17,468 bases of DNA from Streptomycetales bacterium (GCA_025361995.1 JANYIP010000115.1:1-17468), one strand, 5' to 3'; positions 6,887-14,604 are shown, numbered from the stretch's first letter. Translations and numbers: made by a program. The notes: a model not told the origin generated them from the sequence alone.

Positions 6887-8215
6887 CTAGCCGCTTGGCC
6901 AGCTCCCGTCGATCGCCTTCAGTGCGGAACTGAGGTCTTCCGACCCACTGACCCATGTGGTCATCTGCTTCCAGAACGAGCCGGAGCCAACCGTGCCGGG
7001 CATTGCATCAGATGCGTCGAACCCGAACGCGGTCGCAGCGTAGGCCACCTTGGCGTACTGCTGCGTCAGCACCGACTTGTAGTCGGTCAGCGGGAAATCC
7101 TTGTGCGGGGACAGGAAGGACGAGCCGTTGCCCGCGGCGATCGACCCGAGGTCAGTGGCCGCAAGGAGCTTCATGACCGCGCGTGCTGCGGGGCTGTCTT
7201 TGAAGATTGCAGCCGTGTCGCCGCCACCCTCCACCGGGTTGTCGCCACCAGCGGTGGCCGGAGGCATTCCGAAGACGCCCACATTGGACGGCAGATCCGC
7301 CTGGATGTCCTTCGGGAAGAAGGCCGTGATGAAGCTGCCCTGCTGGTAGAGGAGGCATCCCGGCTTCGGCTGGAACATGGGAGTCCCGGCCGTCTGGAAA
7401 CTCGTGCTCGCGATCGCGGTGCGCCCACCGGGGACGTTGCCCGAGGTGAAGAGCAGCTTGGCCATCTCATTGCCTGCCTGGGTGACGATCGGCGAGTCGA
7501 ACTTCACCTTGTGAGAGATCCAGTCGTTGTACGTCTGGATCCCGCCGTACCTCATGACCAGGTTCTCCAGCCAGTCAGTAGCGGGCCAGCCGGTACCGGT
7601 ACCCGATTCGATCCCGGCACACCACGGCGTGATGCCGTCAGACTTGATCTTGTCGGTGAGCGTGTTCAGCTCATCGATCGTGGTGGGGACGGTGTATCCC
7701 TTCGCGTCCCAGATCTTCTTCGGGTAGAAGATCAGTCCCTTGAGGTTCGCACTCACCAAGATGCCGTAGAGCTTGCCGTCGAACGTGGACGTGTCTAGCA
7801 CCCCTGGGATGTAGCTCTGCTTCAACGCAGCGACGTCAAGGACGTTGTCGAGGGGCGTCACGTGCGCCTTGAGCTGCTGAATCACGCCGGGCTGCGGGAC
7901 CATCGCGATGTCCGGGGCGGCGTTCGCCTGCACCTTGGTGGCGATGATCTGGTTGATGTTGTCGACCTTGGTCCACTTGACGTTGATCCCGAGTGCCTTG
8001 GCCTCAGGATCAAGCTTGGCGGACAGTCCGTCGATGATCGGCTGGTCCATCGACGACCAGACGTTGATCGTCGCGCCTCCGAAGTTCGACGACCCGCCCG
8101 ACGTCGAGCTGCCGCCGCCGGTGCTCGTTCCTGTGCTCGAGCTCGAGCATGCAGCGAGCAGCAGCGCGACCGTACCTGCGGCCGCAGCCACTTTGAAGCG
8201 CCTGGAACCTCTCAT
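6887..8215 (-). CDS. Sugar ABC transporter solute-binding lipoprotein (CUT1 family)
   Basis: A 442-residue extracytoplasmic binding protein. It begins MRGSRRFKVAAAAGTVALLL with lipobox LLAAC; Cys23 would be lipidated. A Ser/Thr/Gly linker (24-45) follows, then NVWSSMDQPIIDGLSAKLD, the family-1 binding-protein fold, with PDIAMVPQPG, KLYGILVSANLKGLIFYP and GDTAAIFKDSPAARAVMKLL. The start is ATG 8215, 7 nt after AGGAG; ATG 8218 is adjacent and also possible. It has its own 228-nt upstream region with two palindromes (8259-8281, 8284-8297) and precedes the two permease genes. The divergent GH32 enzyme suggests a fructose-containing oligosaccharide as ligand, but the ligand cannot be read from sequence. 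Confidence 0.94.
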   Translation of the reverse strand: MRGSRRFKVAAAAGTVALLLAACSSSSTGTSTGGGSSTSGGSSNFGGATINVWSSMDQPIIDGLSAKLDPEAKALGINVKWTKVDNINQIIATKVQANAAPDIAMVPQPGVIQQLKAHVTPLDNVLDVAALKQSYIPGVLDTSTFDGKLYGILVSANLKGLIFYPKKIWDAKGYTVPTTIDELNTLTDKIKSDGITPWCAGIESGTGTGWPATDWLENLVMRYGGIQTYNDWISHKVKFDSPIVTQAGNEMAKLLFTSGNVPGGRTAIASTSFQTAGTPMFQPKPGCLLYQQGSFITAFFPKDIQADLPSNVGVFGMPPATAGGDNPVEGGGDTAAIFKDSPAARAVMKLLAATDLGSIAAGNGSSFLSPHKDFPLTDYKSVLTQQYAKVAYAATAFGFDASDAMPGTVGSGSFWKQMTTWVSGSEDLSSALKAIDGSWPSG

Positions 8216-8258
8216 CATCTGACTCCTGTTCGACCGAGGCGGGACTGGCTGATTCGGG

Positions 8259-8281
8259 TACTCGACGTCGAACATCGAGTA
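8259..8281. promoter_or_regulatory. Second inverted repeat next to the operator palindrome
   Basis: The arms TACTCGA and TCGAGTA are perfect 7-bp inverted repeats separated by 9 nt. They sit 2 nt from the 14-bp palindrome at 8284-8297. It may be a second protein-binding site (repressor or activator) or a 5'-UTR hairpin, depending on where transcription starts. I found no convincing -10/-35 pair; a TTGACA at 8329-8324 (minus) has no good -10 partner. Confidence 0.45.
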
Positions 8282-8283
8282 TG

Positions 8284-8297
8284 CTTATTCGAATAAG
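8284..8297. promoter_or_regulatory. Perfect 14-bp palindrome, likely LacI-family operator of the importer operon
   Basis: The sequence CTTATTCGAATAAG is perfectly self-complementary with a central CG, the symmetry typical of LacI/GalR-family operators. It lies 69-82 nt upstream of the binding-protein start and downstream of the LacI gene. It is markedly AT-rich compared with its surroundings. The local LacI (8444-9499) is the obvious candidate ligand. This is inference from position and symmetry. Confidence 0.65.
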
Positions 8298-8443
8298 TGG
8301 ACCGTGCCCGCTCATTGCGTTCATGTCAAGGCATCGTTACCGGTCCGTTACGAGCGGCCCACTTGGCGCGGCGGAGGGAGCGAGACATGGTGCAACTCCT
8401 CGAGTGCGGACCCCGTGTGCATCGCCAAGAGGCCGGAGCGCTG

Positions 8444-9499
8444 TCAGCCTCGCGCGGGTGGGCGTGCAGGCCCGGCCACCGAGCCACGAAGGACAAGCGG
8501 GCAGGACACGTAGGTCCGCGGGGGGAGCAGGCGGACGTCCTCGGTCAGCACCTTCTGCGTTGCCCAGTGGCCCATCTCGTAGTAGGGCAGACGGACGGTG
8601 GACAGGCCCGGATGCACTTCGGCCGACGACTCCTGCCCGTCGTAGCCCATGACGGAGATGTCCGAGGGGACTCGCAGGCCTGCCTCCAGGATCGCGATGT
8701 AGGCGCCGATCGCCATGCGGTCATTGCCGCACATCAACGCAGTCGGCCTCCACTTGCCTTGCAAGATCTGCTTCGCCAGTGCATAGCCGGAGTCGACGTG
8801 GAAGTTGCCTTCGAGGATCCGCTGCTGCCGTGGGTCAACCCCAGCTCCGGTCAGGGCCTCCCGGAACCCCTTCAGACGGGCCACAGTGGCCCATTCCCGG
8901 GACAGGCCCGTCAGGTAGGCGATCTGCCGGTGACCCTGGTCGAGCAGGACCTGGGTCGCATCCCGCCCACCCTTCACCTCGTCCGGGAGGACCGCCGGCA
9001 ACGCGTTCCCCGCAACGAAACAGTTCACGAGCACGGTCGGCACCGAGGTGACCACGGCTGGCAGCCGTACGCGACGCGTACCCGCAACGGCCACGACGAG
9101 GGCGTCGATCGGGTGGTCGATCAGATCGTTGATCGCTGCCTCGACTCGCAGTGGCTCTCCGGGCGCGTTCATGACGAGCAGGTGGTAGTGATGGCCGTCA
9201 GCAGCCTGCTGGGCTCCGACGAGCGTCGCGGCGCCGAAGGCACCGAAGTCGATGTCCTGGGTCAGGAAACCAATGGTGGCGGTCCGACCCGTCCGCAATC
9301 CTTGCGCGGCACGGTTCGGCCGATAGTCGAGCTTGGCCACCGCGTCGAGGACGCGCTGGCGGGTCTCGGCGCTGATGGTCTGGCCAGTGGTCTCGTTGAG
9401 GACGAAAGAAACGGTGGTCTTGGAGACCCCGGCCAACTGCGCGACGTCCTCCCGCGTGATGCGTCGCCGACGGCCATCGGCACTGCTCGTCTTGGCCAT
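8444..9499 (-). CDS. LacI-family transcriptional repressor
   Basis: A 351-residue repressor. The N-terminal HTH is ITREDVAQLAGVSKTTVSFV (residues 14-33), followed by the hinge region DYRPNRAAQGLRTGRT. The periplasmic-binding-protein-like sensor domain runs from TIGFLTQDIDFGAFG through DALVVAVAGT, DQGHRQIAYLTG, ALMCGNDRMAIGAY, ISVMGYDGQESSAE and PGLSTVRLPYYEMG, so it probably binds a sugar inducer. The start chosen is ATG 9499, giving the usual few residues before the HTH. The bases just upstream on the minus strand are CT-rich with no SD; GGAG lies about 22 nt away. Translation may be leaderless or start at an in-frame GTG about 36 nt upstream. It is divergent from the GH32 gene and upstream of the importer, so it probably controls both. 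Confidence 0.95.
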   Translation of the reverse strand: MAKTSSADGRRRRITREDVAQLAGVSKTTVSFVLNETTGQTISAETRQRVLDAVAKLDYRPNRAAQGLRTGRTATIGFLTQDIDFGAFGAATLVGAQQAADGHHYHLLVMNAPGEPLRVEAAINDLIDHPIDALVVAVAGTRRVRLPAVVTSVPTVLVNCFVAGNALPAVLPDEVKGGRDATQVLLDQGHRQIAYLTGLSREWATVARLKGFREALTGAGVDPRQQRILEGNFHVDSGYALAKQILQGKWRPTALMCGNDRMAIGAYIAILEAGLRVPSDISVMGYDGQESSAEVHPGLSTVRLPYYEMGHWATQKVLTEDVRLLPPRTYVSCPLVLRGSVAGPARPPARG

Positions 9500-9603
9500 G
9501 GGGGGAGAGTAGTTGAAGACTGCTCCTTCACCCACCCCTCGCCAGCACGTGTTACAGGCAACGACTTCTCGGTCGCCTCGCGGTTGTTCACAGGAGGATG
9601 GGC
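9500..9603. promoter_or_regulatory. Divergent lacI/GH32 intergenic region with operator-like site
   Basis: These 104 nt must carry the promoters of both the repressor (minus) and the GH32 gene (plus). They contain AGCACGTGTT around 9543-9552, an imperfect palindrome centred on CACGTG with a central CG like the importer operator, and GGAGG at 9593-9597, the GH32 SD. The site differs from CTTATTCGAATAAG, so a shared repressor is not proven. No clear -35/-10 boxes were found. Confidence 0.4.
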
Positions 9604-10941
9604 ATGAGCCTGCTTCATTTCGCACCTAGCCATGGCTGGATGAACGACCCCAACGGACTGATCCATTGGAACGGTCGCCATCACCTGTTCTTCCAGTACA
9701 ACCCCCAGTCCACCCGATTCGAGAACCAGCACTGGGGGCATGCCAGCTCGGTGGACCTGGTCTCGTGGGTCGAGCACTCGGTCGCACTGGCTCCGGGCGA
9801 CGAGGGTCGCACCGACTACGACAGTGACGGTTGCTTCTCCGGTTGTGCGGTCGCTGTGGACGGGGGCGTGACGTTGCTATACACCGGCGTCCACGGCTCC
9901 GATCAGCTGCCGTGCCTGGCCCGGTCGTTGGACGACGACCTGCTGTCGTTCGCGAAGGATCCTGCCAATCCCGTGATCACTCATCGTCCCGGCCCGGACG
10001 TCGAGGTGTTCCGCGACCATTCGGTCTGGCGTGATGGAACGAGATGGCGCCAGGCAATCGCGGGGAGCCGCAGCGGGGTCGGTACGGCCTTCACCTACAC
10101 GTCGAGCGATCTCCGCCGCTGGCAGGACCCCCAGGTGTTGATCGACGGCTCGGGTGTGGCGATCCCGTCAGGTACATGGGAATGTCCCGACGTCTTCAGT
10201 ATCGGTGACACGCACGCACTCATCGTTTCGGTTATCCAGGATGAGCTCGGGCTTCAACCCGAGGTGTGGTGGATAGCTGGCGCTATGAGTGATGGGCGTC
10301 TGGAGCCGGCGGCCCACGGCCCGGTCGACGTGGGGAACCGGCTCTACGGCCCCCAGTCGTACTGGAGTCCCGACGGTCGGAGGCTGATGTTCGGTTGGAT
10401 CCGCACGCACCTCGATCCAGCTTCGGACGGCGCGCCGACCCTGGGTGCGATGTCGTTGCCACGTCAGGTCCGCGTCGTCGACGGCAAGCTGTCAGTCCAG
10501 CCAGCTGAGGAGCTGAGAAACGCTCGCGGCTCTCGTGACGACTTCACTTTGACCCACGACGGCGCAACGACCCTCACCTGGGACCCTCGGTCCGCCGGCG
10601 AGCTGGTGCTTGACGCTGAGGCCGCGGCCAGCGTGGATGCCATCACCTTGCACGGGTCAAATCGGTCGATGACCATCGATTACAGCCTCTTCCCCGGTCC
10701 CGGCGCCCTGACCATCTATTGGGATGCAGGCATCTTCGAGGTGTTCAGGAGCGGCAAGGCCGGAGTGTGGACTGACCTGGCGCTCGACGAGGTCGAGCAC
10801 GTTCACATCGTGCATCGTCCGAGCATCGGTCGAGGAGCCACGCTCTGGAGCCTGCAGCGACCCGGGCCACAGGGGCCACTGAGCAGCCGGACCGCCGCGA
10901 TCGGAACCCGTGCTAGGTCCGCGATTGGCGAGGCGCGCTAG
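9604..10941 (+). CDS. GH32 beta-fructosidase (sucrose / fructan hydrolase)
   Basis: A 445-residue glycoside hydrolase family 32 enzyme cutting beta-fructofuranosidic bonds in sucrose, fructo-oligosaccharides or levan/inulin fragments. The five-bladed propeller carries the nucleophile in WMNDPNG (Asp15), QYNP, FSG (78-80), the transition-state Asp in VFRDHSVW (Asp138; His replaces the common Pro of RDP) and the acid/base Glu in WECPDVF (Glu193). The C-terminal beta-sandwich includes TIYWDAGIFEVFRSGKAG, where family members often have DxSxxEVF. There is no signal peptide, so it acts in the cytoplasm on imported sugar. ATG 9604 is preferred to ATG 9598 because GGAGG (9593-9597) touches the latter. 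The last 29 nt overlap the remains of the convergent DUF1801 gene. Confidence 0.95.
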   Translation: MSLLHFAPSHGWMNDPNGLIHWNGRHHLFFQYNPQSTRFENQHWGHASSVDLVSWVEHSVALAPGDEGRTDYDSDGCFSGCAVAVDGGVTLLYTGVHGSDQLPCLARSLDDDLLSFAKDPANPVITHRPGPDVEVFRDHSVWRDGTRWRQAIAGSRSGVGTAFTYTSSDLRRWQDPQVLIDGSGVAIPSGTWECPDVFSIGDTHALIVSVIQDELGLQPEVWWIAGAMSDGRLEPAAHGPVDVGNRLYGPQSYWSPDGRRLMFGWIRTHLDPASDGAPTLGAMSLPRQVRVVDGKLSVQPAEELRNARGSRDDFTLTHDGATTLTWDPRSAGELVLDAEAAASVDAITLHGSNRSMTIDYSLFPGPGALTIYWDAGIFEVFRSGKAGVWTDLALDEVEHVHIVHRPSIGRGATLWSLQRPGPQGPLSSRTAAIGTRARSAIGEAR

Positions 10942-11328
10942 GGTCCACGGAGACCTGTCCGGCCTTCTTGATGCTCCGCCACCCGCCGGCCCGGTTGTTG
11001 GCGATGATCTGCTGGATCATCGTCGTAAACGCGCGGCTGGCAGCTTCTGGTCGCGCCGCAGCGCGATGGTGCGGGCCGTGGGGTTGCCGTGCCCTCCGGT
11101 GATGATCCCCTCGGGATCAGGCACGATCGCCCCGTCGTAGACGAACACGTTGACGGGGTCCTTGGCCGCGAGCAGGGCGCAGATGTTCCCGCTCAGCGTG
11201 AAGTACGGCTGATTCGTCCGCTTGATCGTCTCCACTACTTCATCGTCCGCTGCGTGGACGAGGTCCCGGATCTGTTTGCAGAAGGAGGCCTGCCATCCGG
11301 GCAAAGCGCTGATGTCGCCCTCGGTCAT
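10913..11328 (-). pseudogene. DUF1801-family protein, frameshifted
   Basis: The first part (11328 to about 11030) encodes a small DUF1801/YdhG-like protein: ISALPGWQASFCKQIRDLVH, ETIKRTNQPYFTLSGNICALL, VNVFVYDGAIVPDPEG, GGHGNPTARTIALR. It then stops at 11017 with a foreign tail LRR. The expected C-terminal segment continues in another frame: AFTTMIQQIIANNRAGGWRS followed by IKKAGQVSVDP, ending at a TAG at 10913-10915. A single-base deletion near 11030 explains this. The family's function is poorly known. The restored gene would overlap the GH32 3' end by 29 nt on the opposite strand. Either a genuine null allele or a sequencing error is possible; without the frameshift it would be a normal-length protein of about 138 residues. 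Confidence 0.75.
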
Positions 11329-11430
11329 CGAAGGGCTTCGCAGCCACTGTCAACCGTGGGCCCCCTCCCGATCGAGTACGAGCGTGTGACCGAATCACTG
11401 ATCGGCGAGACGACCACATCCGGAGGATCG

Positions 11431-11883
11431 ATGCGCCACATTGTGATGACCTTGGGGGCCGCGCTCCTGCTCGCCGGGTGTGCGGCAAGCACTCCGGCGG
11501 CCACCCCAACCCCCTCCCCGGGGACGAAGGCGGCGGCTAGTCCCGTGCGGTCGCCGCCGGCCTCGGGAACAGCGGGCGCGTCGTCGTCCGGGGGCAAGTG
11601 CCAGCAGCTCTACGCGGTCGGGATCGCGCTGACCCAGACGCTGAGCTGCCTGGCCGCGAGCGGAACACGCGTATCCGTGGGGACCTATACGTGCATCGGC
11701 CCCGAGCGGTTGGGCAGGCTGGACGCCTCGAGCGGCGTCGTACCGAGCGTCTGGTTCACAGTACCGGGCGTCGTCGCAGCAGTGCACGGGGGAAAGCTCG
11801 CGGCTGACCAGGCGTACGTCGCCGCCTACAAGAAATGTACGGGCGTTCGCCCCCGCCGGCGGGTTAGTCCGATGCTGAGCTGA
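11431..11883 (+). CDS. Small secreted lipoprotein, function unknown
   Basis: A 150-residue protein starting at ATG 11431, 5 nt after GGAGG. The signal peptide MRHIVMTLGAALLLAGCAAS has the lipobox LLAGC (Cys17). A low-complexity Pro/Thr/Ala/Ser linker (about 18-50) leads to a compact domain with four further Cys (in GGKCQQLY, TLSCLAAS, YTCIGPE, YKKCTGV) that could form two disulfides. I recognise no family. The last codons encode RPRRRVSPMLS and overlap the convergent MMPL remnant by 20 nt. GGGC/GCCC and CCCGCC/GGCGGG repeats at 11841-11863 could act as a bidirectional terminator, so the native C-terminus may once have ended soon after KKCTG. It is divergent from the DUF1801 remnant. Confidence 0.7.
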   Translation: MRHIVMTLGAALLLAGCAASTPAATPTPSPGTKAAASPVRSPPASGTAGASSSGGKCQQLYAVGIALTQTLSCLAASGTRVSVGTYTCIGPERLGRLDASSGVVPSVWFTVPGVVAAVHGGKLAADQAYVAAYKKCTGVRPRRRVSPMLS

Positions 11884-13090
11884 GGGCGTAAGGCTCGGTC
11901 AGGTCGACATCGACGAGGCCTGGCTCACCGTGGGCGTGCAGGGGTGACGGCTCGACTCGCATGATCTTGGCCAGCCATGCCGGCAACCACCAGTTCCACC
12001 TGCCGAAGAGAACGACGAGCGAGGGTACGAGCACGGCGCGGACGATCGTGGCGTCGACGAGGATGCCGACCCCGAGGCAGGTGGCGAAGACCTTGATGTC
12101 CGTCCCCGGCGCCGAGGTCAGCGCGGCGAAGGCGAAGAACAGGATCAGTGCCGCAGAGGTGACTAGGCGCCCGGTCCTTCCGATGCCACGGACCACGGCC
12201 GCCTGGGTGGATCCGCTGCGGTCGTATTCCTCGCGCATCCGGCTGAGGATGAAGACTTCGTAGTCCATCGACAGGCCGAACAGGAACGCGAAGATCAACG
12301 GCGGTAGCCAGAAAGTCATCGCTCCGGTGGCGTCGATGCCGAAGACCGCTTGGGAGCCGTTGCCCTCCTGCCAGAACCAGGTGGCCAGACCGAGCACGGC
12401 GGCGAGGCTGATCAGGTTGAGCACGACGGCCTTGAGCGGGAGCAGGATCGATCTGAAGGTCCGCATCAGCAGGAGGAACGTGATGAAGGCGATCAAGGCG
12501 ATGACATAGGGGAACCGGTCGTAGACAGCGTGCCGGTAGTCGACGATCGTCGAGCCCAGCCCGGCAGTCCCGATGTAGCCCGGCAGCGACCCTGTGGCTG
12601 CCGTCACGGCGTCGACGACCTTCACGGAACTGGAGTTCACCGTCTCGTCGTGCGGGATGACGTCGATGGCCGTACGCCCGTCGGTCCCGGGCGGGTCCAC
12701 CACGGACAACAGGATGCCGTCGACCTTGCCGGCGGCCGCGGCGATGGCCACGGCGTCGGTCTTGTTGTCCGCTAGCAGCACGATCGGAGAGACCACACCG
12801 GTGCCCACGCCTCCGTCGATCAAGGTCTGCAAGGTCTTGTACGCGGCGCTCGTCGTCCCCTGGGACGCGGTGTTGGACTGCCCGAACTGGATCTGGCGCA
12901 GCGGGACGATGAGGATCGCCAGCACGATGAGCGCGGCGCCGCCGAACAGCCAGGGACGCTTGACGATCATCCGGGCCCAGGCGGTCCACCCGCGCGAGGC
13001 GGTGCCCTCCTTGCGGATGTGCGGGATGTCCACCCGCGGACCGACCGCGGCAAGCATGGCCGGGAGCAGGGTGAGCACGACAGCAACGCT
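11864..13090 (-). pseudogene. MMPL-family transporter, C-terminal half only
   Basis: MMPL proteins are RND-like exporters of about 700 or more residues with two similar halves. Here about 408 residues remain, from VAVVLTLLPAMLAAVGPRVD at the end of the first membrane bundle. Next come the second-half first helix (PWLFGGAALIVLAILIVPL), the extracytoplasmic loop, five helices, the signature GLSMDYEVFILSRMREEYD, and helices ending VRAVLVPSLVVLFGRWNWW. The first half, including its own MDY motif and porter loop, is missing. Upstream at about 13090-13095 the sequence becomes an ABC permease in another frame, so there is no natural start or SD; GTG 13078 is the first in-frame start. The 3' end is normal (TAA 11864-11866). 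It is probably non-functional. Confidence 0.85.
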
Positions 13091-13760
13091 GCGGGCCGTT
13101 GTTCCCGTACGTGTCGCGGAAGACGGCGAATCCGAATCCGCACTTGGCCGAGTGCTGCGGCGAGCAGGCTAGGACGGCTGCGTAGGCGTCCCGGATCTGG
13201 TGGCCCCGCAGGAGCAGGAACACCGCGAGCACGCCGAGGACCGCCACGAAGGCAAGCAGGGTGGTCCGGTAGCGTCGCCAGGCGACCCACGCCAGCCGGT
13301 GCCAGGGCAGCAGGTAGGCCAGTGCGAGCTCCTCGACACCGACCGTCCGGGCTGCCCACCGGTCCGGCACGGGCGCGCCGGGTGCGTCGAGGCGGACGAG
13401 CATCATTCGCTGCGACCCCGCTTCGCGAGACTCGACCACCTGCCAGCGCGGGTCGCTGGCCGCGTCGGCCGGGCCGGTGACGAGCAGGTGCTGCTGCGAC
13501 AGGTCGTCGACCACGCCCTCGAGCCGCACGGCTCCGCCAGTGAGCAGCACGAGGTAGTCGGCGACGCGCTCCAGCTCCGCCAGCGCATGGGACGAGAGGA
13601 TCACCGAGACCCCGTCGTCGGTGAGCAGCGTCGTCTTCCCGGCGCCGTTCGGGCCCAGCAGGGCGACCAGGTGGCCGTCGGGGACGGTGAGCGTGCAGTC
13701 GCGCAGGGCCCAGTCGCCGCCGTACCGCCGGCCCAGCGCGACCGTCTCGATCATGTTCAT
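13091..13760 (-). pseudogene. ABC transporter remnant: internally deleted ATPase fused to a truncated permease
   Basis: It starts at ATG 13760 after GGGGAGG with an ATPase N-terminus (MNMIETVALGRRYGGDWALR) and an intact Walker A, GPNGAGKTTLL (residues 36-46). The next residues, TDDGVSVILSSHALAELERV, already belong to the H-loop. The Q-loop, LSGGQ signature and Walker B are missing, about 125 residues by family comparison. The ATPase end (GVEELALAYLL, about 141-151) runs straight into a permease N-terminus (LAWVAWRRYRTTLLAFVAVL, helix to 184, then FRDTYGNNGP), which is cut after the first helix. The frame then enters MMPL sequence out of frame. Normally ATPase and permease are separate genes behind a YtrA-type GntR regulator, as the neighbour at 13800-14238 suggests. 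It cannot hydrolyse ATP. Confidence 0.85.
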
Positions 13761-13799
13761 GCGACGCCTCCCCTGGACCGTCCGGGCGCAGAGAGCGCC

Positions 13800-14238
13800 G
13801 CGCCGGGGTCTGCCTCGGCGTGGCGCTCACGAAATCCCGCAGCGTGCTGCTGAACAGGGCCACCATCCCGTCCTCGTCCAGGCCCGCGGCGGCAGAGTCG
13901 GCCAGTCAGGCCCGCAACGTCCGGCGGAGCCCGGCGATCTCGGGCAGGGACACCTGGCTCAACGTCGCCTTCACGAAGGTCCCCAGCCCGGGACGCCCCC
14001 CGGCCAACCCCTTGTGCTCCAGCGCGCGGTACGCCTTCAGCACGGTATTGGGGTTGATGGTCAGGTCCGCGACGACCTCTCGCACCGTGGGCAGCCGGTC
14101 GACCGGCTCGAGGTAGCCCAGCCGCAGCGCGTGCTCGACCTGCTGCAGGTACGTCGGGACGCCGGACGTGGGGTCGAGACGGAAGGCGATGGGTGACTGA
14201 GGCGCGGAAGTCGGATTGACTGCTTTATCTACTTGCAT
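13800..14238 (-). pseudogene. YtrA-type GntR regulator with a premature stop
   Basis: The gene starts at ATG 14238. The winged HTH covers residues 27-95: SGVPTYLQQVEHALRLGYLE, LPTVREVVADLTINPNTVLK, AYRALEHKGLAGGRPGLGTFV. It reads 110 residues to a TGA at 13908-13906 after LRRTLRA. The same frame continues beyond the TGA with LADSAAAGLDEDGMVALFSS then TLRDFVSATP, the usual short C-terminal helix of this family, where the stop replaces an expected Trp (TGG to TGA). The end of the homology is unclear, about 13810; no in-frame stop occurs before the ABC start at 13760. Such regulators repress their adjacent ABC exporter, here also ruined. A shortened protein could still bind DNA, but the effector/dimer helix would be lost. 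Confidence 0.8.
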
Positions 14239-14240
14239 AA

Positions 14241-14271
14241 GACAACTGTTAGGCAGGGCGCCAGCTGTCAA
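14241..14271 (-). promoter_or_regulatory. Inverted repeat and -35-like box upstream of the GntR gene
   Basis: Immediately upstream of the ATG at 14238 the minus strand carries TTGACA (14271-14266) and an imperfect inverted repeat GACAGCTG (14269-14262) / CAGTTGTC (14248-14241), 7 of 8 matching, with a 13-nt spacer. GntR/YtrA repressors usually bind palindromes at their own promoter, so an autoregulatory site is plausible. No good -10 follows at the right distance. Confidence 0.4.
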
Positions 14272-14299
14272 GCAGCAGTTCGGCGGATCGTGGCGGCGG

Positions 14300-14540
14300 T
14301 CTGTGCGATTGCGGGTCGTGGTGCTCAACCTGTTCCTGTCGATCGTGGCCGGCTTGCAGGGGGCGATCCTGCTCATCTCCGCCAAGCGCGCCGACTTCGG
14401 TGAGCAGTGAGGTCGCGCTGCACACGCTGACGAACACAGCCACCCTGCGGGAGCTCACCGAGGCGAACACCAGCCTCACTAGCCGGGTCTCCGAGCTCGC
14501 GACCGAGATCCGTGCCCACGTCTGCGGGTCGGACGTGTGA
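14300..14540 (+). pseudogene. DUF1003-like membrane protein, C-terminal fragment with frameshift
   Basis: The plus strand first encodes LRVVVLNLFLSIVAGLQGAI and LLISAKRADF (to about 14400), which resembles the second membrane helix and following NRxxxRD-like region of DUF1003 proteins. That frame stops at 14410. In the next frame, from 14400, come SSEVALHTLTNTATLRELTE and a coiled-coil-like stretch LTSRVSELATEIRAHVCG ending at TGA 14538-14540, the expected tail. A one-base shift near 14400 therefore breaks it. The N-terminal half with the first helix is absent: the upstream sequence is the GntR promoter region. The DUF1003 function is unknown. The call rests on pattern recognition of a short segment. 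Confidence 0.5.
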
Positions 14541-14604
14541 GCGCGACGACCACGGGGTACGAACCCCACCACTGCACGACGACTACCGACGATGAGGAGC
14601 GAGC

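Noticed and set aside
8297..9607. Long plus-strand open frame (about 436 codons) opposite the LacI gene
   Set aside because: It is antisense to a clear LacI repressor, has no domain pattern and has Arg/Gly/His-rich composition typical of a shadow frame in high-GC DNA.
11017..11328. Programmed ribosomal frameshift in the DUF1801 gene
   Set aside because: No slippery heptamer or downstream structure was seen, and this family is not known to use recoding. A simple indel is more likely.
11925..13760. A single 611-residue protein reading from the ABC start through the MMPL region
   Set aside because: After about residue 223 the frame is a shadow of the MMPL sequence. The true signal changes frame near 13093, so this is a scar and not a fusion protein.
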